A stretch of 64,000 bases of DNA from Bryopsis sp. KO-2023 (GCA_030272585.1 BSYQ01000012.1:2728001-2792000); one strand, 5' to 3'; shown: positions 1 to 13,745, counted from the stretch's first letter. Program-made: numbers and translations. Notes: a model not told the origin generated them from the sequence alone.

Positions 1-2013
1 CCATGAATACAATCATACAAAGTACGGAAAAAAACAACAAAAAACAACATTATATCTATATAAATCTTGGAAAAAGAATAATTTTCGACAGGTCTCCAGG
101 ATCCCAATGCTTTATGAACAAATGCATGGTTATCATTTTTTTAATTTCTTTTTTAGGAGTAAATCTAAAAACAAATAGTAAATTTTGTTTTTTTCAGAAA
201 CCTGCCTAAAATGACAGATAAAAAAAATCAAGACAAACCTGGATGGCTAGGGAATATCTCTTGATGGCTTCTGCAACTGTTTCGATATGCTCAGGCATGT
301 GCGTCCCCAAAATCTTGGGTTTTCCTGACACCCCCTCCAAACTCGGTTCTATTTTTACCACATAAAAATAAATAAACAAATGAATAAAACTACACAAACA
401 ATACAAATCAAACAAGAAACCAATTATTCACAACTCATTTTTCACATTGCTCGTCAAAATCTCCTTTAAAATTTTTTTGCTGATTGCCTCGTCCGACCCA
501 GGAAAAAAAAAAATTGAACTAACGGAAATCGCTCTTTGTTTATTTTTTGTAAATCAAAAAAATACATAAACACATAGGATAAGAATGCGATAAATAAAAT
601 CGATGGAACCTGCAAAAATGATAAATCAATAGGCTTCGATTTCTTGTCCGAGGAAAATCCAACAGTTTCCTTCTCACCACTTTCGTTTCTAGCTTTTTTT
701 TTTTTTTTTTTTTCCCGCTGTTCATTTTGCAGTTTTTTCTCACCTGAATTGATAAATTCTTGAACAGCCTCTTCTATGGGCGTTCCATTCCACATCCAGG
801 TTTCTGGATTGCCAGAGGGAAACATCCCTCCCCCAAAGTACATCGTTCGTGGATTTATAATCTGTTCAAAACGCAAGAAGAAAACGAAAAGAATAATCAA
901 TGAGAATTCACACTGATGTCCATGGATTCACTCAAAGCTTCCTCCCCCCCCCCAAAAAAAAAAGAAAAAAAAACATTTTCTGGGTTGAAAACGTCGACCA
1001 AAAGGTGGGTTGATTCTTTTTACCTGTTGTGTTTTTTTCACATCCCATTTGTTCATATATATATATAGAACATATTCAGTTTTTAAAAATTTCCGGCTTC
1101 CAACCCACCTCGCACATTTCGCAATCCACCACCAGCTTATCCAGGTTCATTCCCAACCCCACCAAAATTTGAGAACTGGTTTCCAAGCATCGATGAAACG
1201 GGGAGGTGATGATGTAATCGATGTTGAAATCGCGGACCTCTGCCGCCGAGCTCGCAGCCTGCATGTTTTTTTTACAAGGGATGAGAAAAAATAAGGATTG
1301 AATCTTAATTAATTTTTAATCTTCATTTTTTAAAACTCAAGATTTCAATGTAAAGAAGGACAATCATCTTTATACAGTGAATTTCTCTGTTCAATGATAA
1401 ACTTGAAATTTGAACTGACTAGCTGTTGATGAAGCATAGTAGTAAAATATATATCCTGTGGACTAACGCCCATTTGACAAAAAAAAATACGAGAAAGACG
1501 GAATTAATTCATAAGCAAAATCAGGTTTTTTGACAACCAAAAATGTGGACTCAGAAACATCCAATGTCATTTGCCCAGGATTTCGCTACCCCCCCCCCCC
1601 TCAAAAAAAAAATTGCCATAAAATAATATATATAAAATATATATATATATATATTTGAAAACAAAATTATTCGAAGAAAGAAGGTGGTACAGCGAAGGCT
1701 TAAAAAAAAAATCGTATCGTTTGTTTCTAACCTGAATGCGGCCTTTCTCCGTTAGGTGGGGATCCCACGGACGTTCCGCTCTTTCCAACCATTCGTCGTC
1801 CACCTCGTCGATCCTTTGACCATGACGCATCACCAAAGTGTATTGGCGATCGGAATCCTGCAGCTGCAGACCTTCCTCGAGCGGGGACAACCGGATCTGC
1901 TCGTCGTTCAGCAAACCTTCGCGCTCGGAGGAGTAGTCCCTCCCCGCAGGTCTGCCACACAGACTCGCCGCGAATCGACCCGCACATTGCGCGAACCTCC
2001 TCCAGCACTCCAT
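1..2013 (-). CDS. Histidine phosphatase (phosphoglycerate-mutase-like), 3' part missing
   Basis: Likely a phosphatase of the histidine phosphatase superfamily, resembling the UBASH3/ecdysteroid-phosphate-phosphatase branch; the substrate cannot be told. Four exons are readable on the minus strand: 1732-2013, 1109-1258, 744-861 and 239-324, all with GT-AG ends and matching phases. Exon 1 holds the catalytic RHG motif in VMRHGQRIDEVD followed by WDPHLTEKGR. Exon 2 has the typical ITSPFHRCLETS strand-helix. Exon 4 has ILGTHMPEHIETVAEAIKRY. The second catalytic histidine (a THGE-like motif) would follow in exons beyond the left edge. The ATG at 2013 is the simplest start, but an acceptor-like TTTTTTTCCTAAG lies just upstream, so a further 5' exon up to about 2250 is possible. 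Introns are rich in homopolymers. The family call is firm; the start is not. Confidence 0.8.
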
Positions 2014-2469
2014 CTGTGCTTCGCACTTCTTAGGAAAAAAAGCAAAAAAGAAGCGAAAGTAATTTTTTCGTTCGGAATTCTATCCGCCAAGTCGTCGTAA
2101 GCGTTCGAAAATTGGATGGAGAGGGGGGGGACCTTCCCCTGTAGTTTTCCGGAGAAGGTGAGGGCTGCATGCACCTATGTCTGACATGGGTGTGGTGGGA
2201 CTTCGCCAGCTGGTACGTATTCACCAACCGCCGCGAAGCTTTTGTCATGGTTTACACAGAAACCCGACGCCCACCTCAAACCTCCTTTCAACGGTGGTGC
2301 TCCAACACCACACCTCACGCACTCCCACGGTAAACCTTACGGGATATCGCCCTTGGGGAGAACTACAAAAAGAAAGATAGGTCATTCACGGCGGGCACAA
2401 CGCTATTTTTGAAAACGAAAAGAAATCGGTCGCTGTTGAATATCAAAAACTGGCGGCTGGGGTCTGAGG
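2014..2469. promoter_or_regulatory. Divergent intergenic region
   Basis: This 456-bp stretch lies between two genes transcribed away from each other, so it probably holds both promoters, unless a 5' exon of the phosphatase occupies part of it. I see no clear TATA box. Short ORFs exist on both strands but none has recognisable content. Confidence 0.4.
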
Positions 2470-4473
2470 ATGAGCGCTCACTCCACGTTGCAAGAAATCG
2501 GAAGCGGGGGAGAGTTGAAACGCAGCGGATCAGCATATAGGAATTTCGTTCAGCCGGGTGGTCGCTTCAGCCCGGAGGGTAAGTGCCTTTCGAATATCAC
2601 TTCGATTGTGGTGGTATTTCTGAAGAAGGGCCCCGCTGAAGCGTTGTGTTGTTGCAAAAAAATTCCACAAAAAAATTGCGGTGCCAGGAGATCGATATCA
2701 TTTGTACGTTTCGTATGCTTGCCCATGGTCGAGCCGGTGCGTGGCCGCCTTCCACCTCAAGGTAAGTTTTTTCCGGAAAAGGATCCTCGAGCTCAATCGC
2801 CGGTCTCCAACACAACGCAAAATTGTTTGAGCGCGTGCACGGTGAAGCTAGTGTTTTCTGAGACGGGTGTTTAAAGGGACTCGATGGATGCATTGGGATG
2901 TCTGTTGTTCATCCGACCTGGCAACGCACCCGGCCCGAGAAGGACGAGCACATCGGATGGGCATTCGCCTCCCCGCAAGATCCCCCCCTTTCGAACGCGA
3001 ACGGTGAGCGCTCTCTCCACACCTTTTTTGTGTCATATCTTTCGAGGGCTCCAAGCGCGCGCGTCACTCTTTTCTTTTGTTGCTTTGTTGTTTTGATAAA
3101 AAAACTTTCCTTGAATTGAAGATAATAATGTTCCCCATCTCAACTTCAACGTAGTTTGAGGTTTTGGGTTTCCTGGATGCTGGGGTGTTTCTGGCATTGG
3201 GGGGGGATGATGGCGCCTTTTTGCCATATTGTAATTATTGGTTGGTTGGAAAATGCTGGGCCTGGAAAATCTGTGCCACGGGGATGGTGTTGTATTTGAA
3301 ATCAATGTGGAAATCGTGTTCAAACAGGGATCGGGGCTTTCCCGGCGGACGACTGCATTCCAGACACTGTCAATGGTGCGAAATTCATCCGAGACCTCTA
3401 TGAAGCAGTTAACGACACTTCAGGTGCTGTAAAAAACAGGAAGCTTAAAATCGCCACAGTGCCGCCTGAGATCCGTACTAAACCGGTGCTACGTTTCATG
3501 TTTATACATCTCAACCCGTGCTCTGTTGAACGTGGCTGACTGCTGCTCACAGGAAAGTACAGCGTCCCAGTGTTGTGGGACAAAAAGAACGGGACGATTG
3601 TCAGCAACGACAGCGGCGATATTTTGGACATGCTCAATTCGCAGTTCAACGCGTGGGCCAAGCATCCAAACATCGACCTTTGCCCTGCTGATCAGAAAGA
3701 CAAAATCGACGCTATAAATGAGTGGGTGTATCGCAGCATCAACGATGGGGTGTATCGTTGTGGATTCGCGCAAACCCAAGCGGCATACGACCTTGCTTTT
3801 GAGTAGGTGTTGCGCTCGTGACTACCGAGCATAAGTTGATTGATGTTCATAGAGACTAGTTGCGTATTTTCCCAAGTCTTGCTAAACGTTGGGTTGCATA
3901 CGACCACTCTGGACGTTCAGCACTCTGTGTGCATTTTGTGTGGGACCCAGTGAGGTCTTCGATGGATTGGACAAGTGCGAGGAGATTTTAGGCTCGCGCC
4001 GCTTTTTGGCGGGGAACCAACTCACTACTGCCGACATCAGACTGTTTGTGACGTTGGTGAGATTCGATGAGGTGAGCACCGCCACCCAGTTCGCAACACG
4101 TTGAGCACATCTTGAATGTACATTCAAATCGGTTAAACCACATGTGGTTTAGCCGTTTCAAATTAAAAAAAGACCTTCTGTTTCTGGACATGCGTTTTGA
4201 CAACAAAAAGTGTTCTCGATTCAACAGTTGTACGCCGTCTTCTGCAAAGCCAACAAGAGGCTGGTGCGGGAGTGTCCCAATCTGCGCGAATACGTCAAAG
4301 ACGTTTACCAGACTCCTGGCATTGCTGAATCGGTCAACATGGCGCACGTCAAAATGCACTACTACACCACCCACCAGAAGCTCAATTGGTATGCAATCAT
4401 CCCCAAGGGCGCCCCGGCCTGGTTCGATGAACCCCACGACAGGGGGCAAAGGTTTCCTGAAACCACCCTTTGA
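2470..4473 (+). CDS. Glutathionyl-hydroquinone reductase (GST, Xi/Omega-like), complete
   Basis: A glutathione S-transferase family enzyme (YqjG/ECM4 type) that reduces glutathionyl-hydroquinones with glutathione, normally soluble. Seven exons are supported: 2470-2578, 2688-2761, 2877-3003, 3328-3423, 3553-3802, 3951-4071 and 4228-4473. Phases match throughout, giving 1023 bp (340 aa and a stop), the usual family length. Hallmarks in order: SAYRNFV and FSPEG, then RYHLYVSYACPWS with the catalytic cysteine (about residue 48), SVVHPTWQRTRPEKDEHIGW, FPADDCIPDTVNGAKFIRDLYE, VPVLWDKKNGTIV, INEWVYRSINDGVYRCGFA, FLAGNQLTTADIRLFVTLVRFDE, and a C-terminal helix segment PNLREYVKDVYQTPGIAESV. The motif is CPWS where many relatives have CPWA. 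The ATG at 2470 fits the family N-terminus. Family identity is very secure; physiological substrate is unknown. Confidence 0.93.
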
Positions 4474-5544
4474 GAATCTTCTCTTCTGACGACAAATGGA
4501 GCATACTTTCACACAGCAGGATAGCCGCCACCCAGGAGATGCCCCATGGTGTGGTTTTATGTTAGGACTGGGACCCGTTTTTGCAGGGTTTGTAGACTAG
4601 GTTGCAAAATTGTTGCAACATTGTTATTGGTTATGATGCACCTTACCGCGAGTGAGAATTCGGCACCCCAGGAAAGGTATTGAGCGTGAGTGCACCTTGG
4701 GGAAAAATCACTACAGTGTTTCCAATGAAAAGTGGGAGACCGCCAGTTCTTTTTCGTTCCAATAATACACAAAACAAACCACAAAACGAAACGAAGACAA
4801 ACGATGCAGCGACAAAGCGGGCTAGAAACATAGGAGGGTCCAGAACATGCATGTCACCAAAAGATATCAAGTTTACAATTCTTCGCCAGAACAGAACACG
4901 GGTTTGTGTCAAAAAAAGAACAAAATGACAGTCCCTCCAAGTGGTGTAAGAGGTCCTGTCACCACATATACACATAACTGTCTGTGCGCAGCACAGACAA
5001 CCCCCCCAAATCACCACAGGAACGATGGGCCATACAATACAGTGCTCCTGCACGCCACCATTCGACCGAGCTTCCCATGCTTTTCTACTTCGAAAACGGT
5101 CCAGCCTTGTTAGCAATATTCAACAAAAATGAGAGGATATCTTAATGAAGAAGGGGTTCTTTCAATACACTATTTCTTTTCTGTTCAAAACTGCACAATC
5201 AAGTTCTGTCAAGCTGGAGCCTAATGAAACGACAGTGCCTTTCATGATCGACATGTCAGGTGGTTGCTAAGACACAATCCTAAAACAACCTCTTGAAAAT
5301 TCCTCAGCATGCCCTAGCCGGAATCAATCTACCCAAATCAATGATACAGCGGAGGTCCCCAGTCTGAAGAACCGGGAAACGTTACGCCGTCAAAATTGTG
5401 CGCGAACAACGAATAGGAAGAAACAAGGGAGTCCTTCAACGCCCCCAAAAAAGAAACAGGAGACAGGTCGCTGTTTTATTCAGAGTTGGTCTGCACGCGC
5501 TTGGGGTGTGTGTGCTCCCATCTTTCCTCACACAAGGATCTGTG
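4474..5544. other. Intergenic region between convergent genes
   Basis: The 1.1 kb between the 3' ends of the reductase gene and the Pmp-like gene should hold both 3' UTRs. A 157-codon minus-strand ORF (4643-5116) is open, but it has no motif, no splice context and no family resemblance that I can see. Confidence 0.5.
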
Positions 5545-8500
5545 TCACGAAGCAGCTCTCCTTGGAACAAGTTTTCGTAGATATCTCTTCACAGTCTTCC
5601 AGGGACGAGTGACGACCAAGTACCACACTTTCTGTGAAAACCCGACGTTTTCCCCGGGGGCTTCTCGAGTCATCTCTTCGTCTTCCTCCTTGTAGCTGAT
5701 AACGTACTCATGGACCGCGCGCACAAAAGTTACCGTGAAGTGCAACACGAAAACTACGTTTATGCCATAAACGAATATGGAAAGGAGCACACGCCCGACC
5801 CGAGACAAGTTTGGCTGGCTGAAAAGCGCCGCTGAGAAAAAGGTGCAGGCTGCGAGCACAACATAGGAGCAAAACCAGGTCATCGTCCTGAAAAAACGCT
5901 TGCAAGTCGCAACAAAAAAAACGTATCATACTAGAGAACCTCGCTGTCCCGTTTCTTGAAAACGACAATAGAGCGACGCAATACCAACAAGCACTGGATA
6001 CGTGGAAACCTTTTTTTCTCAAGTCTGTATCGCCCAGCTGCACAGTTGTGGCAGTCCCTCAACCAGCAGCCTTACCTGTGGTCCCCAGAGAACACGTTTC
6101 CATGTTGTCCAACAGATCCAGAGGCAGTGGTCTTGTGATGGTATGCGCAACGACGGCCCCAAACACGACTGAGAACATCAGAACCCCCTGCAAGCCCCTT
6201 CCCAGCGAATGGGCCAAAATCGCGATGCCTACAATCAGCGCCTTCCTCACCATAATCGCGCTCTCCCAATACGCGTACTCAATATCGTAGTTCAAGTACA
6301 TGAACCCGTAGAAAGCGCGGAACAGCGGGTTCGTCAATCGATGTCGGTTGTACACAATGAACACGAACATCGCCAAAGGAACTCCAAGGGAAAAAATTAT
6401 CAATCCAGGCAAGCCTATGCCGTAAAACAGAACTTGGTGGACGCCGCTGAAGCACGTGACGGCGGTGTCTTGAGCCCACACCCGCGAAGTTGCGGTAGAA
6501 AACTCGAAGTAAGGTCGAGATTCGTTGTAATCGTCCACGCTCGGGCAATACATCAGTTTCATGAACGATTCCGTCCACGAATCGTAGAAGAAAAACACAA
6601 TGCTCCAGGCTGAGACCAGCAGACGAGGAAACAGGTAACCCTTGAAATTCAAGGGTGTTATCTTGAGGTGGATGTAAGCGGCCCGGCAAAACCAGAAGCA
6701 CACGAGGAGAACAGACATGATTATGGGGGTCGACATTTGGAGGAGCAACGCAGACATCGACTTGGTCACCATTGAGCCATCCGGCATTGCGCATTCGATT
6801 GCCGTCCACGCTGCACTCGTTGCTGAAACCATATCTGAAAGTTGCGAGAACAGAAATCAACTTCCTATGCCGCCACAGACGCACAGTCTATACCAAGCGC
6901 ATGCACACATCCAGAAGAGAGGAAAAAAAAAACAGTTTTGGTTTCGTCCAGGTTTCCCGAGATGTGCACTCTAGAGACAACCGACACGACTCACCTTGAA
7001 CTCCCACCATCTGTTTGATACTGTCCGGCCAGTCGAAGTCGATGATAAAAGCCGTGCCTGTGACTTGAGAAAAATTGATCATGATCTGCCCCACAAAAAA
7101 CACACACACACACACAACCTAATTTCCCTTTTCCAACTCAAGGAACTGGGTACATTCAGAACTCAAGGGCAGTATGTTTTCTGGCCTGCTACAGGTTTCA
7201 TTATTGGTGTGCACAAGTGGAGGTGAAATGCAGAAACTGAATTTCCACAGACACGAAAGCAAAACAGAAGCAAATGGAGGACTCCCCTCCGTTCAGCCAC
7301 CTCATTCGAGCAGAAAACAAGAGATGCACTACACAACACACCTTGATCAGTTCTGCCACCTTCAAACCAGGATCGTCGATTTCACCGTTATTTTCCCCGA
7401 GAGTCGCACGGTCCATCACTGAAGTGGCTGCCAAAGACACACCATTGTCCCTAACCGACTGCCTTTCCTGAAGGGTAGGCCCATCTCCATGTGCCCGAAT
7501 ACTTGAACGATTTCTTCCCAGAACCGATTTCTCCCTGTTTGATTGACTGTTGGAACGCTTGTTGGCCCTGCTCACATTCACATGTACGTAGACTCTGTTC
7601 CCGTTGCTTCCATGTGATTTCTCTGCATTCGATTGACTGTCGCAACCGTCGGGGGCCTTGCTCACTTTCACGTGTACTTGAACTGTTTCCTCAATCAGAG
7701 CGTCCGGTTTCTCTGGACTTGGTTGGCTGTCCAAACACCCACTTACATTCACGTGCTCCTCCACAGTTTCCCTGCCACCTTCCTGCACTTTGCTATTTCC
7801 GTTCGACCCCTCCCCAGGCGATTGATCCCCCACAGTCTGACTGTGTCTGCCACCGATGGCCTGTGGCTTGGTGTTTTCCCGACTGCTGGCTTGTGATTTC
7901 TCAGCCTGCGGTTCTTCATTCATACAGCTGATCTCTGCCAAGGGGATGTGCAGGGAAAAGCCTTGGGCTTCGAACACGTCTTGGCGGCGCTCCGTCAACA
8001 GATTTCCACGAAGGGTGGCGATGACCAGGAACAGGGACAGAAGCATCGTGAAACTGATGAGTGCGGTGTATATCCAGGTTGCCTGGCATCGGGTGCATTC
8101 ACCGACACTCGAATGGCCGTAGTCTTTTTCGCAAGCTCCGCATAATATGCCCAGATGACCCTGAAGGCAAGGTGTCAACCAGTCAGTCACAGCCTAGCGT
8201 ACCCCCCCCCCCCCCCCCCCCCCTTCTCCTCAACTGCAAAATGTGTTTTTTGACAAACAGACTTCTCTACACCAATTTATTCACCTCATTTTGATCAGGT
8301 ACACATAACAGATGAAAGCCTGCCATCCACCCACATTTTTGACTTTAATTCTTTTTCTCAATTACAGTAAGACAGTTTTTCAGACTCTTCAGCCTTACCG
8401 GACGACATTGCCCGGTGCCCGGCTCCTCAGTAGTTTGCAAAGCTTGGATCCTCCCCTCAAAATCACAAGCATCGCTGCTCAGGCACAGATGCATCTGAAT

Positions 8501-11500
8501 GGAGAATGGAGTCGAATGCCAATATCCATTCAGCGGCACAACGGGTTGACGCTCCAGAACCCCTTCACTCCCGATCGATGCTGAGCAGTTTGCATATTTG
8601 GGGCAAGCATCGCATGTGGAATTCTTCCTGTTGAAACTGTACAGCCCGTTGGAGCACAGCAAACAGCCGAAGAGGCTGTTGTCTTGTGCCACTTCCCCCA
8701 CGATGCATTCTCGAAGCTCAGCAACCAGCTGGACGGAGGCCCTTTTTGATGCAAGGCTGCCGACTAAATGGCCAGTCATGTTGAGCGTGTAATTCCCTGG
8801 GTCCCCGATGATTGTGAGTCGATTGAAACTTGCTGCACCATTCACAGCATCGGAGACGGTTGTTCCAGTCAAGGTCAAGTTCGGATGATCCGTTACTGAT
8901 TGCACCTGGATTAAAACAGTGATGCCCACAAAAAAATTCAGAAAATTACAGTGAAAAATAATGTGGATTCTGAGTCGGTGTATTGAATTTTATTTTTCCT
9001 TGGCAGTTCCACTGGCGGATTGATACATTCTTTCCAGTTCAGAAATTATCAGATCAAAGTTCTTACTGGCACTGATGCTGCTGATATATTGTTACCTCAA
9101 CAGGACGTCCAAGAATCGTGGAGGTCATCATCTGGCCGAACAAATCGAAGGGATACACCACTATCTCTGCCACAGGTTTTCCGCTCAAATTTCCGGTGGT
9201 TTTGTTTGGACTGGCCATCAGCCTGCCGACAAGAGCACTCGCAACCACCTCTCCGAATGGAACTTTTGCTGCCAACTTCTTACTGTTTTCTTTGGAATTC
9301 TTGTCAATGGGCCCATCCGCGTTCGGCAAAGCTCTGGTGCTCCAGTTTGGACAGAAGGCAGGGAAAAGGTCGTTCAACGATTTGTAACCCCCTTTAGATC
9401 CGCATTGGACTTCAATCCCTTCGATTTTATCGACCAACATGATGCCGCCAGCTTCTTCCGCCGCGTTTTGATCGAAATTGCAGTCTGCTAGTTTTATGCT
9501 GAGTTCAGAGAACGCCGAACCCTTGTTTGTCGCCACGAACAGCGCACCTGCATAAAACGCAGAACAGAAAAGTTGAAAAAGTAAAACAATGAGCTGATGT
9601 AAAGAACAATGATCAGCTCGTGCTTATTAGACGGTTGCCACTTTTTGGAAAGCTCCCCAATGAGTTCAGCGAAGGCCCATCGATCACAGTATAGCTGCCT
9701 TGATTTTTGCATTGCAACTTTGAACTGGATCAAAAGAGTTTCTCCTGGAAGTTGCCAGAAACTTTCCATGCACCAGAAATTACTGAAACAGCCCCCATAC
9801 CTCCACTGTATGCCTCGTTTCGCACGAAGTCTGTCTTCTGAACATGGGCGTCGATCGACCCCTTGTCGGGATTTTCAAGTGCAATCAAAGCCAGAGCGCC
9901 ACCGCCACCTTTCAGAGACCCCCTTAAACCATCCAGGTTCTGATAGTCCAGCAACGTCGAGGCGACGTTCGCAGTGAAAGCACAATCGACCAGTGTCAAC
10001 TTGTTTAGAATCAAGCTCCTGCCGACGTGCACAAGACCACCACCCAAGGTGGCCCGGTTGCTTCGGAAGTTCGTTCCAGTGATCTCTGTTTGCTGAACCC
10101 CGTCCAACATCATCGCTCCTCCTTCGCTGGCTAGACCGTTCGTAAAGTCTGAATCCTTGACCCGCAAGCTTCGTAGACTCAAAGCGTAAATACCGCCTCC
10201 AGCCGATTTCGCAGTGTTGTTATGGAAATGGACTGTGTCCATACTGGTAACTGCGAAACGTCCAAACAGAATGACTCGGCGCCGAACGCTACACATCCAC
10301 GAGAAACAGGACTTGGGATAAAAAGATGTATCCTTGCGGATCTTCAAGTTGAGTTTTGAAAGTCGTCGGATATGAACTGTGACGAGAAACCTCCCAATCA
10401 ATCTAGAGCTGAGGGAAAAGCCGTCACGACGTCACACTACACAATCAGCGATAGAACGTGGCAGCTAAGATCAGCAATAAACGCAAAAGCGATCTAGGCG
10501 TCTTGCTGTAGAACGTGTATCGGTAAGCTCAGCGCCAGAAACTTGAAAAGAAGAAAGAAAGTGCTCGGTTGCTCTGCTAAATTACCTCCGCTCAATCTCA
10601 TCGCCATACCACCACCACGGTCAGCTTTGTTTTCACGGAAGGTAGTCGTTCCCAGTCTGAGTGCCGAATCTGACACGAAACCGATCCCTCCCGCTGCTTC
10701 TTTGGCTTCATTTCCTTGGAAAAGCGACTTCACGACTCTGAAGCCTCCGAACACCAAACCGTTTTCGTTCCTTCCCAATGCCAGCAACCCACCTCCCCGA
10801 GAAGCTTTGTTATTCACAAACGTGCAGTTTTCCATGTCAACCGACCACCGAAGCCTGAAGTCTATCCTTCCAACAGCTTTCCCTTCTTCGTGGTCCTCCC
10901 AGAACAAGCCTCCGCCGAGCCCGCTTTCCCCTTCGCAAGAATTGCCGGTGAAAGATGTGTAACGGATTTTCAATATTCGAACTATGGACAAAAACAGCGC
11001 TCCTCCGCCATCTACAGCTGAGTTTTCCTCAAAACTTGTTTCGTTTATGTCCAAGTGATCACAGGTCGACACGCTGGCGGCGCCACCGAGAGAAAATTCT
11101 TCTTCTACTCGGTTCCTCAGAAAATTCGATCGATAGATGTTCATCCTCCCGACGTTCGTGGCACTGATCGCGCCAACCTGGTTGTCTGTGAAGTTGCAAT
11201 CCATGATATTCACTGATGGAGGACCCCTGCCCTGTGGCACGCCAGTGCCCCGAGATAAACCGTGGAATCCAAGGACGGTATTGGAGTGGTTAACGAAGCT
11301 CGAGGTCGCGATGTATATGCTCCGGTCGTCCCCGACTCCAGCTTGGAATTGGCTGTCGACCACAATGGCGCCTGAGTTCTCGATGAACTCGCAATCCTTC
11401 ACCACCAGATTGGAGAAAGATGTCCCAACATCTGGGATCACGTAGATAACGTCTTGATCGATGTTCGCAAAGCGGCAGGATATCACCTGCGAGCACGATG

Positions 11501-13745
11501 GGGCTAGCGGTTACTGAAACACACAGTGTCAAAGAGCAATCCTTGCCAAACACACAATAATAACATCGCAAAACAACTGCCTCAGAACCTTGACTTGACC
11601 TCAAGGTCCAACACATGATCAACATCTCCGGCACCTCAAGTGTGGATTCACTTAGGTCTCTATTTTCTATGTGTGTGTGTTTTTTCTGCCCAGCCAAACG
11701 AAATTTGAGGTGCAAAGAAGAAAGGATACATTGCAAGCCAATCAACTCGATATTTCCTCTCAAGCTCGAAATCCCAAAGACAGGCAAATGCAAAAACTGC
11801 CATTGATTTCATTTGGCATTTTTGAGTTACATTCGAATCTGATTGGGGTGACTTCTTAAGAAGTTAAATGTGACAGAAAAATGATGTTAGTATGGAGGGA
11901 ATGAGATAAACAGATAGACCATCCAATTTCCTCATGGTAATTTGAGAAAAAACAACAGAAAACAGATTTGGCCACTTTGTCTTTTCATCAGCTTCTCTCT
12001 GATGGAAAGAATGGCTTTTGTGCATAATATCTCACCCATTGATAAAATAAACGATTATGCTACCACTTTTGTCCTGAAAATAGGGGAAAAAGATAGATGA
12101 CTAATTATGAATTGCTTTTATCGGGTAGAACTCACCTCCAGCGTTCCTGTGACAGTTGTGGTTGCTAAGTAAGATGGTTCAACCAGCATGACATGATTGG
12201 GGTACCCCACGATGTTCAAGTCCATGATCCTCAGAACTCCAAATGACCTTTGAAAGACAGTAGCAATTCGATTCAATTCAATCGCACCAGAACACTTCCT
12301 GCAGATTTTGAGCACTGCAAGTGCCTTTTTCCAGACCCACCCATCTGAATTGTTTTCTCCTTTCTATCGTTTCGTTTGTTCGTGAAAGGGATTGCGACAG
12401 GTGTGCCCCCGCACAAAGATACTTTTTACATTCCCCTCGTTATTCTTTAATGTTTTTGTTCATGATTTCTATGGGGAAAATTTCTTCTACCCTTTCAATT
12501 CTGATATGTATATACCCCTCAAACCCCTCCAGAAAAAGATGGAAAGAATATAGTAAATTAACCATATAGATAAGCAATGATGATAATGATGGTGATAGGC
12601 CCATATCACTGAGTTGTATAGTGCATAATGGGAATGTCAGTCTGAATAAATTATATTTGAAAAATATAATTTAAAAAATAAATGATACTAGTAATAAGCT
12701 TTCATTATTGTGCACGTTAAGACAATATTTTCAAAGACATATACACTGAAGTTTAGGAAATTGGGAGTAGCAAGACATACTCACACGATATAAAACACCC
12801 CCCCCAACTCCTCCCCCACTTTAGGGTCCACAAATAATCTGGGGCCATTTTTCCCTTGCCCCTTGATGGTGATATTTCGGTGGAACAGGCGGATATCTTC
12901 TTTCAAAATATCTCCATCATTGTAGATCAAATTTATGAGCCCCCCATCAGGTATATTCTCGGTGGCTTTTTTGATGGAATCTTGTCCGATTTCCACATTG
13001 ATTGTTGGTACTCCACTCGATCCTGCAACAAAAAGAAAGTGTTTTAAACTTACAGTTCAAAAACAGAGAGCGGGGAGGATATGCTTTGTCTGCTCGATTC
13101 GATGCTGATAGTCTGACACGAGTGTGTTGACCTTTATGGCTTGCTATGTGAAAAGAATTGATTCGAGGGGTCCAAGGCAGATATATCATGATTTATGATT
13201 GAATGGAAAACTGCACTGGTCGACCAGCTGTACAGAAGGAAAGAAGACGTGGCCCTCATTTGATTTCCACTTCCAGGTGTTTTTGGAAGGGAATTTCCCT
13301 TCTATGCAATGCTGTAAGATCTAATTGTGAGTATGCAGAACCAGCTAGCATTGATCAAAAAAACAAATTGACACTTGATAAAAGCAGAAGCTATGTGGTG
13401 AAAGGAACAATGATAGAAACCTGTAGTTCAAATCCTGGAGTGTGCACTCTCCATCAACATACACCCTTTTCGCTAGACGAGGTTGTAAGAAGTGCAAAAA
13501 CCTAAGGAACTGAAGAACACTGCGTAAAAAGACGGCGAAAGGATTGAAGGAATTGTTTTCTTTTTTCGCTTAAAAAACAGTTCTATTAGCTCTTTTCTTT
13601 TGCACGACTGTCGAGTAACTATTGACGACAGGGTTCGATGGCAAGCGCCCTTGCTGGCAAAAACAATCGCACCAGTCGAGACTTGGGCGTAGCAGCAGCT
13701 CGCCAAGAATAAAAACAGCAAGAAAAAGCGTAGAGTCGTGTTCAT
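5545..13745 (-). CDS. Pmp-like beta-helix surface protein with C-terminal membrane domain
   Basis: A large secreted/membrane protein of unknown role. Exons (minus): 13673-13745, 12785-13022, 12136-12247, 10586-11486, 9801-10250, 9096-9547, 8399-8905, 7342-8160, 6995-7085, 6076-6834 (or 6096-6834) and 5545-5887. The first exon gives a signal peptide (FFLLFLFLASCCYA). The middle (about residues 100-740) carries right-handed beta-helix repeats of chlamydial Pmp type: many GGA/GGG(I/L) and FxxN motifs such as SFEENSAVDGGGALF and HNNTAKSAGGGIYAL. A Cys-rich segment follows (CSNGLYSF, CDACPKYANC, CGACEKDYG), then a membrane helix, a polar linker with imperfect repeats around VHVNVS, and several more helices. 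Phases agree at every junction except the last: the strong donor GTAAGG at 6075 is out of frame with exon 5545-5887, while a weaker donor GTGTTC at 6095 restores frame (1574 codons). Surface or sensory function is a guess. Confidence 0.8.
8202..8223. repeat. Poly-C tract in intron
   Basis: Twenty-two consecutive C residues lie in the intron between the exons 8399-8905 and 7342-8160 of the Pmp-like gene. Such a tract is prone to length error in assemblies. Confidence 0.9.

Noticed and set aside
1567-1731. Extension of the first phosphatase exon to the in-frame stop at 1567
   Set aside because: A GT donor at 1731 follows CAG, and the sequence beyond is AT-rich intron with a TA repeat and poly-C.
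4643-5116. 157-codon minus-strand ORF between the reductase and Pmp-like genes
   Set aside because: No motif, no splice context and it lies where two 3' UTRs should be.
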